Assembly: GCF_002277955.1 (NCBI RefSeq)
Contig: NZ_CP018477.1
Span: 1,240,001 to 1,304,000, forward strand
Length of the DNA stretch: 64,000 nt
Reading direction: 5' to 3'
Origin: Thermogutta terrifontis
GTDB lineage: Bacteria > Planctomycetota > Planctomycetia > Pirellulales > Thermoguttaceae
Part shown: one piece after another, positions 36,807 through 45,706 of the stretch
Layout of the letters: each line of letters starts with the position of its first letter
How positions within the stretch are numbered: the stretch's first letter is position 1
Made by a program: the position numbers and the translations under genes
Notes under the pieces: generated by a model
Told to the model about the DNA's origin: nothing
The model's database searches: none
What the model saw: only the letters and a program-made list of their open reading frames with translations

Positions 36807-37724
36807 TTATCGATATTGTTGGGAAATAACATAGAACGCAAAACCGTTTCCCTCACGTCGGATCCCAAATCGCGTGGAACTCACCCGATCGGCGCGGCTG
36901 CCAGCATGGGCGCGTTCCAGGGCGGCGAGCTGGGCTTCGACTTCTGGCGGCAGAAATTTGAGAATGATCCGGTTGTCCGCGTCGATTCCCGCCTTGGCCA
37001 GCAACTGTTTGTCAGCCTCCTGCAGATCGCCACGCTGCCAGGTCAGATAAAAGCGTTTTTCGGCGTCGGCCGGGCCGACCCTGACTTTGGGCTGGGGTTG
37101 CGAAAACCCCGATGCGTACTGAACTTTGTTTCCCGGAAGGAGCACACCCAGTTCAATTTTGAAGTAGTCGAGCTGACGAGCATACGTATCCAGGGTGTTG
37201 CCTTTGTCGAAGAAGATCTCCCACCGACGCGGGACACCGCTTCCACCAGTGCCGCCTGCGCCGCTGCGGAGGGGTGAGCCTTTCGGGCCGCCACGCTCCG
37301 TCGATTCCGGATCGGCAACGAGTGGGTTTTCCAGGTCAGCCAGTCGGGCCGCCACCACGTCCGCCACCGAGGCCAGGGCATCGCGAAGTTCCGGCTCTTC
37401 CAGCTCCTCTTCCTGACCAGGGGGTTCCGTGTTGATTTCCATCTCCGGTCCAAGGGGCAGTCCCCCCTCGCCGATCGGCTGGTAACTGACGGGAACCACC
37501 ACCTGAGAAATGTGCGAGCGTCCTGTCAACCAGATGATGAAGAGCCCCAGCACGCAGATCCCCAGCAGAATCAGGCAGGAAATAATGGCGCTGACCGCGC
37601 GATCGTAAGCCGACACGCGGAGAGCATAATCGGGATCGTTGAAGACCGGTGCGGTGCGATCCGTCATTTTTCGTGTATCAGCAGCGCGTCCGCGTTCTGA
37701 CTGTTGGGCGAAAAACTGTTCCAC
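36807..37724 (-). CDS. Single-pass membrane protein next to ExbB, TonB-like layout
   Basis: A 305-residue protein. A cytoplasmic N-terminus precedes one transmembrane helix (about 44-67), an acidic Glu/Pro-rich stretch (about 100-125), a Gly-rich linker and a C-terminal domain (about 165-305) with 'WEIFFDKGNTLDTYARQLDYF'. The order of anchor, extended linker and compact C-terminus recalls TonB/TolA, but no TonB family motif is visible, so any such role is inference. The start GTG 37724 has no clear ribosome site; ATG 37667 is an alternative. It is 163 bases upstream of ExbB on the same strand. Confidence 0.68.
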   Translation of the reverse strand: MEQFFAQQSERGRAADTRKMTDRTAPVFNDPDYALRVSAYDRAVSAIISCLILLGICVLGLFIIWLTGRSHISQVVVPVSYQPIGEGGLPLGPEMEINTEPPGQEEELEEPELRDALASVADVVAARLADLENPLVADPESTERGGPKGSPLRSGAGGTGGSGVPRRWEIFFDKGNTLDTYARQLDYFKIELGVLLPGNKVQYASGFSQPQPKVRVGPADAEKRFYLTWQRGDLQEADKQLLAKAGIDADNRIILKFLPPEVEAQLAALERAHAGSRADRVSSTRFGIRREGNGFAFYVISQQYR

Positions 37725-37846
37725 GCTCGGTCAAGAGAAACGGTTTCCCGGGAAAAGGGCTTGCTCTCCCTCGCGTTTCCCTTTGACGATATCGCATGTG
37801 CTTCCATCTGGCCATTCCAGCGTGACGCACAGCTTGGAGGCCCCCA

Positions 37847-39526
37847 TCAGTCAAAACTGGCAGTTGGGTCGATTTGCCGGTACCAGGCTTTCCATTTTGC
37901 CACAGCCGCCTGCCGTTCTGTGTCGGTAAAATTGGGCCGGAGGCCGCCTTCGAACCGCCGACTCAGGCGCCGGAGGGCCCTATCGGCAGCCAGCACGACC
38001 TCCGGGTTGGGATCGTTGAGCGCGAAAATGAGGACAGGGGCGTTGCGGACATCTCCGCCTCGCCCCAGCGCTGTGAGGGCGGCGATTTTCGCTTCTGGAC
38101 GATCGCTGGCGGCAAGCCGCCGCAGTTGCTCTTCCTGATCGGACACAAGCAGTCGGACCTGCTGAGGAGGCAAGGTCTCCAGCGTTTCAATGACGCCCAG
38201 AACCTGCGATTTCTCACCGGAGTTCAAGATGGCGATCAGGTCTTCCGGCGTGGTCCGCAGCGGCAGGGCCACCACCTGGCCGTTTCTGACAATAGCGTTG
38301 TCGGTTTCCTTGGGGAGTCCGCGGGCACCGACCAGGACGCCGGGTCCAAAGTCCCGCACCCGTTCGATGCTCTGTTTCGTGGATCGCACGAGAAAAAGGA
38401 TGGCGAACGCCGTGTCGGGTACAGCGCCGCACTGGTGATTCCAGCTTCCGTCACTGTTTTGAGTCTTAAGAATGAAGTCGGCGCCGGCCTCGTACCAACC
38501 CGGGATGGTGCTTCCCGGCCCGTCAACAAGTTCACGAAAGGTGAAATACCGCTCCAGGGTGTAAAGGTAGTAGTAGTTGTACATTCCCGACGGAATTTTG
38601 AAGTTGTTGTGGATGTACGCATTGCCGCGCTGGAGACAGGCCCGAAGGGCTGACGGATCGATCGACAATCGGAGCTGGCCGCTGTCTCGGGCGTTGTCAA
38701 TACGTTGCAGGGCAGGGGGGAGGTCGGTCTCGGGGAGGGAAGTTCGCTGTCTGTCGAGCAGCGATGCCAGCACGTACGCGCTCCCGACTCCGGCAACGGC
38801 CATACCGATGCGGACGCTGTTCTGAGGAATGAGTTGGGGACCCGGGGCCACCTGCCCCTGGTACCCGTAGCCGCCGCTGGGATCCTGGGTGCGCAGAAGC
38901 CACAGCGCGACGCGATTGAGCGGCTCGGAGGGGACGGAAAAACCGGCCTGGATGGCCTCCCATAAACCAAGCACAGCATACTGTGTTTGGGATGTATCCC
39001 CGGTAGCGGCATGCGTGTGTCCCGGGGGATAACCCCAACCGCCGTGCGGCTTCTGCCGATACAGAAGATAATTGATGATGGCCTGGATTTCTCGGCGGTA
39101 ATTCTGTGGATCGTAGGTGCACAGGAAGATAATGGAGAGACCAGTACTATAGATGTCCCAGCTTCCAATGTCAAAATCCTGCGGCTGGCCGCTCTGCGGA
39201 ATCCGCTGGCAGATTTCTCGCGCTGCTTCGAGGATCACGGGATGATTGGCCGGGCGATGGGCCTTGATCATGGCCAGGCCGTTGAGGGCCCAGGCCCCGA
39301 TCTGCATTCCGCTGTAATGGGAATCAGGCTTTTCCAGAAAAGCCAGCCCGCGTTCCACAGCTTGCCGCACAACAGGGCTGTCCGGGGAAAGCTGCCCCAT
39401 CGCCGGTTGCCCAGCAGTCAGGCACAGGACGACAAGAATCACGCTGACCGGCACAGAGCCCCCGGCCTGGACCGGGAACGGGAAATCCAGCGAGCGGCCG
39501 TCAGCCAGAACACCGTTCGTCGGCAC
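37847..39526 (-). CDS. Secreted prenyltransferase/squalene-cyclase-fold protein with HEAT-like tail
   Basis: A 559-residue protein with a signal peptide (about 23-45, after a basic/Gly-rich n-region). An alpha-alpha barrel (about 50-380) carries QW-like repeats such as 'HGGWGYPPG', 'DPSGGYGYQG' and 'NSDGSWNHQCG' as in terpene cyclases and protein prenyltransferases. The DxDD catalytic motif of squalene-hopene cyclases is not found, and the protein looks secreted, so it is probably a non-enzymatic member common in planctomycetes. Residues about 400-540 form HEAT-like helices. The AAGGA site upstream supports GTG 39526. Confidence 0.8.
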   Translation of the reverse strand: MPTNGVLADGRSLDFPFPVQAGGSVPVSVILVVLCLTAGQPAMGQLSPDSPVVRQAVERGLAFLEKPDSHYSGMQIGAWALNGLAMIKAHRPANHPVILEAAREICQRIPQSGQPQDFDIGSWDIYSTGLSIIFLCTYDPQNYRREIQAIINYLLYRQKPHGGWGYPPGHTHAATGDTSQTQYAVLGLWEAIQAGFSVPSEPLNRVALWLLRTQDPSGGYGYQGQVAPGPQLIPQNSVRIGMAVAGVGSAYVLASLLDRQRTSLPETDLPPALQRIDNARDSGQLRLSIDPSALRACLQRGNAYIHNNFKIPSGMYNYYYLYTLERYFTFRELVDGPGSTIPGWYEAGADFILKTQNSDGSWNHQCGAVPDTAFAILFLVRSTKQSIERVRDFGPGVLVGARGLPKETDNAIVRNGQVVALPLRTTPEDLIAILNSGEKSQVLGVIETLETLPPQQVRLLVSDQEEQLRRLAASDRPEAKIAALTALGRGGDVRNAPVLIFALNDPNPEVVLAADRALRRLSRRFEGGLRPNFTDTERQAAVAKWKAWYRQIDPTASFD

Positions 39527-39682
39527 GGGCGAAGGTCCTTATCGAGCACCGGGTTTATCAACAAGCCACGAAATTGGGCGCAGTTCGATCGCCACAATTT
39601 GAATGCTACCGGTCGCTGGAGACCGTGTCAACGAAAGGGCTGCATCTTGGGGGTTGGGCTTCGGCTTATTCACAGATGCCAC

Positions 39683-42379
39683 TCACGGAGTGGCTTTGCG
39701 CTCGAGCAGGATGGTCCACGCCAAGGCCCCCTGCCGGTCACTGCTGGGTGTGTCGAAGCGTGTCGGCTCCAACCTGAGAATGTGGAAATCGCGGGAAAAA
39801 TCTTCGCGGATTTCTTCTTCGCGAACCCGGGGCGGCCCGCCCGTCCCCGGTTCATTGGCGTTGCCCGCCAGAATAAGCACACGGCTGCCGGGCTTGGTCA
39901 CACGGCGTAAAGTGGCGATATACTCGGCGGCGGCCGTGCGGCGGACGCCGTGGTAGCAGCCCCGATCATAGACATAATCAAACTTGGGCAGATACGAGGG
40001 AGGATTGAGCACGTCGCCCAGCAACCATCGGACGCTCACGCCGGCCTTTTTGGCTTTGTCGCGAGCGATGGCGAGAGCGGTGGGGGCCAGATCGATCGCC
40101 GTCACATCAAAACCCTGCTCCGCCAGATAGATCGCGTTTGTGCCCGTGCCGCATCCGAGTTCGAGGGCCCGGCCCGGCTGCAACCATTTTTCGGCGATCG
40201 CCTGACGCAGATCGCTAGAAGGCCGACCCGTATCCCACGCTGGTCTGTTCCCCGCGTGATACGCACGGTCCCAACGCTCGATGAGGGCAAGCCCCTCCGC
40301 GGTGAACGGCAAGACGCCCGCAGCCAACGGCCAGGGACGATCAGTGGAAATGATTGGGTCCCCCTCGTAGGCGATAGTGGCCTGAGTCCAGTCCGGGAGC
40401 GGTAGATCTAGCTGGACGGTGGCTCCCTCCGCCAGGCGGACGCTCAGTGAAATCATCTCCGCAGTGGCTGAAAGGATTTTGAGCCGGTCCTTCAGATGCG
40501 GGGGATGGTCCGCCTTCCCCACTGCCATGACCCAGAGGTTCCGCTGGACGGATTGGCTGGGTAAGGAAACGGTAACGCGGACGCTTCGCCGCTTCTGCTG
40601 CCCGGCCACCTCCTCACTGACGGCGATGGCTTCCGCGGGGAGAGACGGCGGCCAAATCCGCAGCATTTCCAGCGACGATCGGGCCCCAGCGTAACGGATC
40701 ATGTCTCCATCAATCGCGGGAGCCTGGGGAAAGTGGAAAAGCACGGACACAGGGGTTGCAGGAGTTGGAGGAACCACATAGTCATCCAGGACCAGCACGT
40801 CAGGTTTGAGGAAGAGCAGCCGCCGGATGAATGTCGGTCGGGGGTCGATTCGCCGGCCTTTCTCGAAGCGACCATAAGCGTTCGAGGCATCGCCTACCAC
40901 CATCGTGAAACGCGGGTTCTCCTGGAAGGCCAAAATGTCGCCGGTGTCGAACGGTCCTCCCGGCACCGTGGGACCGACAAACTGTCGCGGATCATTTCCC
41001 AGCACGCGCTGGCCACCACCGATCAAAAGCGTGTTGTGAAATTCTGCGGCCTTTGCCCCGTACTGCCCCGCGTCCACAAGCAGTTCCTCCCCGGCGGAGA
41101 GCACAAAACTGTTTTGATCGGCGTGCTGGTGGCCGGCGAAGCTATCACCACACACAAACACCCCCCAAATGGCTTCGGGGCCCCAGTCGCTGCGGAAGCT
41201 GGCCCAGCCGACACCCGGGAAAAGACAGCCCGTGGGAAGGCTCTCCCGCTGCACTTCGCGGATCGAGGCATCAAACCAGAGAATCTTGGGCCAGATGTGG
41301 AAGGGATACCGCAAGGGAGTATGGTTGGCCACCCATTGGGCAAAAGGATCCCGATACCGCTGGGCGAGCAGCCAGAGGTAGGCTGTTTCCTGGTGACCCC
41401 ATCGGGCAGGGGTTTCGATGTCGGCGATCGGGGCGAAAGAATTGTCGAAAGGCCGAGTGCAGTACAGCAGCCATCGACCGGCGCCGCCCAGCCCGGGACA
41501 CATTGCGAACAGATCTTCGCCGGTGGCTGTCCGCCAGGCCTCCATTTGATGGGCCAGTTCGTACGCGAAGAAACTGAAATAACTCATGCTTTCGTGCCAG
41601 CCACCCTCGCCTTTCTGACCGGGCTTGCCGCCGCCGAGTTGGTTTACAGTGGGAATGAAGTGCTGCTTGAGCATCTGGTCACATTCCGCCAACAGCTCGG
41701 TCGCCCATGGGGATGCCTCTTCGTGCGCCAGAGCTAGGGCTGCATAGACCAGTGGACCGTATTCCAGATACACGTGATTGTTGTAATCGGAATGGCGGTA
41801 CTGCTTTTTCATTACCTCAACCACCTCCTGCATTCGCCGGATCAGGCGGTCTTTCTCCTTCGGGGACAGCAGCGGATGGAGCCAGTCGTAGGTTATTGCC
41901 AGAGCTTTGAGCATCCGAAGCCGCGTCCACGAGTCCCCCTCGGCGGTGCAAAGATAGTCGGTAAATCTGTCAATCCGTGGCCGAAGTGCGGGGTCCTGCT
42001 TTTCCATGAGAAACACCACGAGGGTGGCGATGGCCTGATCCGGCGTGACCCAAAGATTGGGGTTGAAACTTTGGGAATAGGCAAAACGTCGCAGGTCTTC
42101 GTATTCTTTGGCGGGAAAGCCGTCCTGTTCTCGGCGAAAAGGAAGTCGTCGCCAATCCTCGGGAGTCAGCCAGATTCGTGGGTGTTCGCGACGAACTTTT
42201 TCGGCAATCGGAGGAGCACTCTCCGAGGCCACAAGGGTGGGACGCCAAAGCAGCATCCCCGAAGCAGTAATCGCCAGAGTGATCAACAGAAAGACTTTTT
42301 GCCGCAGGGCGTTTTCGGTGAAAACAGCGGCTCGTGTCGATTCGCGTCTGCAGGTTTTCACGGGGGCATCCTCCCTCAT
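39683..42379 (-). CDS. Heparinase II/III-like protein fused to a SAM methyltransferase
   Basis: An 898-residue two-part protein. A long basic N-terminus and hydrophobic segment (about 27-46) suggest export or a signal anchor. An alpha-helical toroid (about 50-340) and a heparinase II/III-like beta domain (about 370-620) follow, with GHQHADQNSF and FHNTLLIGG, features of polysaccharide lyases acting on uronic-acid polymers. The last 200 residues are a class I methyltransferase with the SAM-binding ELGCGTGTN (about 738-746) and 'VTAIDLAPTALAIA'. A normal lyase would end before it. Location is puzzling because SAM is cytoplasmic. I chose ATG 42379; the frame extends to 42517 but adds sequence unlike a signal region. 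An upstream TATAAT lies at 42408-42413. Confidence 0.82.
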   Translation of the reverse strand: MREDAPVKTCRRESTRAAVFTENALRQKVFLLITLAITASGMLLWRPTLVASESAPPIAEKVRREHPRIWLTPEDWRRLPFRREQDGFPAKEYEDLRRFAYSQSFNPNLWVTPDQAIATLVVFLMEKQDPALRPRIDRFTDYLCTAEGDSWTRLRMLKALAITYDWLHPLLSPKEKDRLIRRMQEVVEVMKKQYRHSDYNNHVYLEYGPLVYAALALAHEEASPWATELLAECDQMLKQHFIPTVNQLGGGKPGQKGEGGWHESMSYFSFFAYELAHQMEAWRTATGEDLFAMCPGLGGAGRWLLYCTRPFDNSFAPIADIETPARWGHQETAYLWLLAQRYRDPFAQWVANHTPLRYPFHIWPKILWFDASIREVQRESLPTGCLFPGVGWASFRSDWGPEAIWGVFVCGDSFAGHQHADQNSFVLSAGEELLVDAGQYGAKAAEFHNTLLIGGGQRVLGNDPRQFVGPTVPGGPFDTGDILAFQENPRFTMVVGDASNAYGRFEKGRRIDPRPTFIRRLLFLKPDVLVLDDYVVPPTPATPVSVLFHFPQAPAIDGDMIRYAGARSSLEMLRIWPPSLPAEAIAVSEEVAGQQKRRSVRVTVSLPSQSVQRNLWVMAVGKADHPPHLKDRLKILSATAEMISLSVRLAEGATVQLDLPLPDWTQATIAYEGDPIISTDRPWPLAAGVLPFTAEGLALIERWDRAYHAGNRPAWDTGRPSSDLRQAIAEKWLQPGRALELGCGTGTNAIYLAEQGFDVTAIDLAPTALAIARDKAKKAGVSVRWLLGDVLNPPSYLPKFDYVYDRGCYHGVRRTAAAEYIATLRRVTKPGSRVLILAGNANEPGTGGPPRVREEEIREDFSRDFHILRLEPTRFDTPSSDRQGALAWTILLERKATP

Positions 42380-42407
42380 CCGAGATTTGACATTTTCGTC
42401 CGGGAGT

Positions 42408-42413
42408 ATTATA
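42408..42413 (-). promoter_or_regulatory. Candidate -10 box of the heparinase-methyltransferase gene
   Basis: A perfect TATAAT on the minus strand, 29 bases before the ATG at 42379. No convincing -35 hexamer is seen at 16-18 bases upstream. Confidence 0.35.
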
Positions 42414-42510
42414 CCGTGGGGGCTGCGCGCGGAAGTGGGCCGAGCGTCTTTGTGTGTCGCCCGATTTGGGAAAACGGCCGGGTGTGCGAGGCCGATCATC
42501 TGGGCTGACC

Positions 42511-42540
42511 TTGCCAATGGGGCAAAAACTCGGCTAACAT
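42511..42540 (+). promoter_or_regulatory. Candidate sigma-70 promoter for hpt
   Basis: TTGCCA, 18 bases, TAACAT, about 100 bases before the hpt ATG at 42642. Confidence 0.4.
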
Positions 42541-42641
42541 GCGGAAAGTCGATGGTTTAAATCCTGCACCAGGGTAGATTGCCGGCTGGCTAGCGGCGGT
42601 AGACCTGCTGACACTGTTTTCACGCTCCAAAGGAGGTACGC

Positions 42642-43187
42642 ATGCAGGTCCTTTTGGATGAGAACACACTTCGGGAAGGAGTTGACCGTCTTGCCCAGCA
42701 GATTGAGGAGCGCTATCGGGGGAAGAAACTTACCCTCGTGGGGGTCCTTCTGGGAAGTGTCGTGTTCCTTGCCGATTTGATGCGGCGGCTGACGATTCCG
42801 TACGGGGTGGCGATGATTTCGTCACGGCAAATGGCTACCGAGGACAATCGGCCGGGACATCTTGTCATCCACGCCGATTCCCTCATGCCGGAAGTAAAAG
42901 GGCGGCACGTGCTGATCATCGACGACATTTATGACACGGGTGAGACGTTGTGGGAACTGATTCCGCAATTTGATGAATTCAATGTCAGTTCTGTCCACTC
43001 CGCGGTCCTGTTAAGGAAGAAGGGGCGGCAGCGTGTGCCGGTGGCCCCCGATTTCGTGGGCTTTGAAATTCCCGATGTTTACGTGGTTGGTTACGGGATG
43101 GATTACCGCGGGTATTACCGGAATCTTCCGTATATCGCTTCTCTGAGCCCCGAGGAGATGGCCAACTTTCGGGAGAACGATAGGTGA
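42642..43187 (+). CDS. hpt: Hypoxanthine phosphoribosyltransferase
   Basis: A 181-residue purine salvage enzyme that joins hypoxanthine or guanine to PRPP. The PRPP-binding motif is VLIIDDIYDTGET (about residues 87-99), and the family's 'GVLLGSVVFLADL' and the C-terminal 'GYGMDYRGYYRNLPYI' are present. A strong AAGGAGGT site (42630-42637) precedes the ATG. The stop overlaps the GTG of the next glycosyltransferase (GTGA), so the two are translationally coupled. Confidence 0.95.
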   Translation: MQVLLDENTLREGVDRLAQQIEERYRGKKLTLVGVLLGSVVFLADLMRRLTIPYGVAMISSRQMATEDNRPGHLVIHADSLMPEVKGRHVLIIDDIYDTGETLWELIPQFDEFNVSSVHSAVLLRKKGRQRVPVAPDFVGFEIPDVYVVGYGMDYRGYYRNLPYIASLSPEEMANFRENDR

Positions 43188-44374
43188 TCGCTGCTCGGCT
43201 GGTGTGTGTGACGCGGCGATTTTGGCCACTGGTTGGTGGGGCGGAGCGATTTATGGGAGAATTCGCGGTGGAAGCCCAACGGCAAGGGCGATCCACGAGG
43301 CTTCTCACAGCCCGGTGGGAACCTTCCTGGCCCAGCACACTCACCTATCGAGATGTGCCCGTGATTCGACTCCGCCAGTTGAAAGCGCGCTTCATCGGCA
43401 CGCTTGTCTATATGGCAGCGCTGCGGCGCTGGCTTCGCCGGTATCAGTCGTCCTATGATTTGGTGTTTGTATCTCTTTTGAAGCATGACGCCGTGGCGGC
43501 TCACTGGGCTGTGAAAAGCCGCCGACCCCTGGTCCTCATCGCGGAGGGAAGTGGCAGCACAGGGGACTGCGCCTGGCAGGAGCAGGCCGTTTTGGGCAGG
43601 TGGATTCGCCGGATCTGCTACCGGGCGGACGCGGTAATCGCACCCAGTCGAGAAATTCAGGAAGAGCTTCTCCAGGCCGGTTACCCGCCGAAAAAAATCC
43701 ATTATCTGCCTCATGGTGTAAAAATACCCCCAGAACGGACACCGGAGCGTCGCCACCAGGCGCGTCAGAGTCTTGCGGCGTTGCATCCACGGTTTCATCT
43801 TCAGCCGGACGAAGAGCTGGCCGTCTTCGTGGGGCGGCTTCATCCAGGGAAAGGACTGCGGGAACTGGTGGAAGCATGGAGGCTGGTTGTCCAACGACGC
43901 CCAACTGTGCGGCTGTGGCTGGTGGGGGAAGGGCCCATGGAAACCGAGCTCCACCGCCAAATCGACACCGCAGGACTGCATTCCCGAGTTGTGCTGGCCG
44001 GCAGTTTTGATGATGTGGGGGAAATCCTTCAGGCAGCAGATCTGTTTGTGTTCCCATCCCACCGGGAAGGCATGTCTCTGGCACTGCTGGAGGCGATGGC
44101 GGCGGGACTGCCGATTGTGGCGACCGATATCCCGGGCAATCGGGCCTTGGTGCAGAGTGGGGAATCAGCGCTGCTGGTTCCGGTTGAATCGCCACGGGAC
44201 CTCGCTGAAGCCGTCATCCACATTGCAGAAAATCGAGAGTTGGCCCAGCGTTTGGCACAGCGCGCCCGCTCTGTGGCGGTCACGCAGTTCTCCCTCGAGG
44301 AGACAGTCCGCCGACATCTGGAGCTTTTTGATGATATCTACACTCAATTCATGAAAAATCGGCAGGTACGGTGA
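43184..44374 (+). CDS. Glycosyltransferase, GT4 family
   Basis: A 396-residue GT-B fold glycosyltransferase. The N-terminal half holds the 'GGAERFMGEFAVE' acceptor-side start, and the C-terminal half has the nucleotide-sugar site EGMSLALLEAMAAGLP (about 286-301) with the E-x7-E signature. The 'VFVGRLHPGKGL' strand is the usual start of the donor domain. The donor and acceptor sugars cannot be told. It starts at a GTG overlapping hpt and lies upstream of a second GT4 gene, so it probably belongs to a surface-glycan cluster. Confidence 0.9.
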   Translation: MIAARLVCVTRRFWPLVGGAERFMGEFAVEAQRQGRSTRLLTARWEPSWPSTLTYRDVPVIRLRQLKARFIGTLVYMAALRRWLRRYQSSYDLVFVSLLKHDAVAAHWAVKSRRPLVLIAEGSGSTGDCAWQEQAVLGRWIRRICYRADAVIAPSREIQEELLQAGYPPKKIHYLPHGVKIPPERTPERRHQARQSLAALHPRFHLQPDEELAVFVGRLHPGKGLRELVEAWRLVVQRRPTVRLWLVGEGPMETELHRQIDTAGLHSRVVLAGSFDDVGEILQAADLFVFPSHREGMSLALLEAMAAGLPIVATDIPGNRALVQSGESALLVPVESPRDLAEAVIHIAENRELAQRLAQRARSVAVTQFSLEETVRRHLELFDDIYTQFMKNRQVR

Positions 44375-44538
44375 TAAGAACCACTCGATCCGTTCTTTTG
44401 AGACGATGTATTAACAAGGCTTCGGCAGCAAGTCGCTTTGGAAATCGAGTGATCAACCAATCGGCTAGTTTGGGCATCCTTCGAGGAATTAAATCAAACG
44501 GATCGTCTGGAATCGCGTGTGAGGTTCTTTAGTCTGCA

Positions 44539-45705
44539 ATGAACGCATTGGGCACAGATAGAATTGTGCATATCATTCCAACGCTGGATCAGGCGGGCGC
44601 GGAAAAACAGATGACGACGCTCGCTTGCCAACTCCGGCGTCGGGGCTGGGATGTTCGGGTGGCCGTTCTCACCCGGGATGGCCCTTATCGGGCCGAGCTG
44701 AAAGCTGCGGGCGTGCCTGTTTTTTATGTGAACAAACGGGGCAAGCTGGACCTCTCGGCGCTCGTTCGCCTGCGGCGCTGGCTGGAAGAAGTGAAACCGG
44801 CCATCGTCCAAACGTGGCTTTTTGCGGCCAACGTGTACGGACGGATCGCTGCCAAACAGGCAAAAGTTCCGCACATCCTGGCCTCTGAACGCTGCGTGGA
44901 CTTGTGGAAAAGCTGGTGGCATTTCGTGTTCGATCGGTACCTCGCCCGGTGGACCGATCGCATCGTGGTGAACAGCTCGGGCGTGGCGTCTTTTTATGAG
45001 TCCAGGGGAATACCCCAAAACAAAATCGTGGTCATCCCTAATGGAATGGCGATTCCGGAGCGACCAGCCGGATCGCGACAATCCCTGCTCTTAGAACTGA
45101 AGTTACCACCCGATGCCCGGCTGGTGGGAGTGGTCGGACGGCTGTGGCCGCAAAAGAGTCTTCGGGATGCGATTTGGGCGGAGGACCTTCTGAAACGTCT
45201 TCGCGACGACGTTCATCTGCTCATTGTGGGAGACGGCCCCGAACGGCGGGCTCTGGAGCGCTACTGCGGACACCTAGAAATCACCGATCGCGTCCATTTT
45301 CTGGGCCATCGGCGCGACGCGGTGCGCATCATGGCGCATCTGGATGTCTTCTGGAACACGAGTCGATACGAAGGTCAGTCCAATTCTCTCATGGAAGCCA
45401 TGGCGCTGGGGGTTCCGGTGGTGGCCTCGGATATTCCCGGCAATCGGGACCTCGTGGTTCATGGCGCGACGGGATACCTGGTGCCGCGGGGCTTTCAATT
45501 TCGGGCGGGGATAGCCAAATACACGCAGAAAATACTTGAGGATCCGGAACTGGCCGCCCGTTTAGGAATGGCAGGTCGGGAAAGGATTGCAACCCACTTT
45601 TCCGTGGAACGGATGGTGGATGCCTATGAGGCGCTCTATCGAACCTTAACGGGTGCCGGGACGATTTCCGCCGGTCAATTGGAGCCAAGCAAGGTACAGC
45701 AGTGA
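44539..45705 (+). CDS. Glycosyltransferase, GT4 family
   Basis: A 388-residue GT-B fold glycosyltransferase. The N-terminal domain begins with 'HIIPTLDQAGAEKQM', typical of GT4 enzymes. The donor domain starts at 'GVVGRLWPQKSL' and carries E-G-Q-S-N-S-L-M-E-A-M-A-L-G (about 280-293). Its stop at 45703-45705 is directly followed by the asnB ATG at 45707, implying one transcript. It probably adds a sugar to the same surface polymer as its upstream neighbour (inference). Confidence 0.9.
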   Translation: MNALGTDRIVHIIPTLDQAGAEKQMTTLACQLRRRGWDVRVAVLTRDGPYRAELKAAGVPVFYVNKRGKLDLSALVRLRRWLEEVKPAIVQTWLFAANVYGRIAAKQAKVPHILASERCVDLWKSWWHFVFDRYLARWTDRIVVNSSGVASFYESRGIPQNKIVVIPNGMAIPERPAGSRQSLLLELKLPPDARLVGVVGRLWPQKSLRDAIWAEDLLKRLRDDVHLLIVGDGPERRALERYCGHLEITDRVHFLGHRRDAVRIMAHLDVFWNTSRYEGQSNSLMEAMALGVPVVASDIPGNRDLVVHGATGYLVPRGFQFRAGIAKYTQKILEDPELAARLGMAGRERIATHFSVERMVDAYEALYRTLTGAGTISAGQLEPSKVQQ

Positions 45706-45706
45706 C

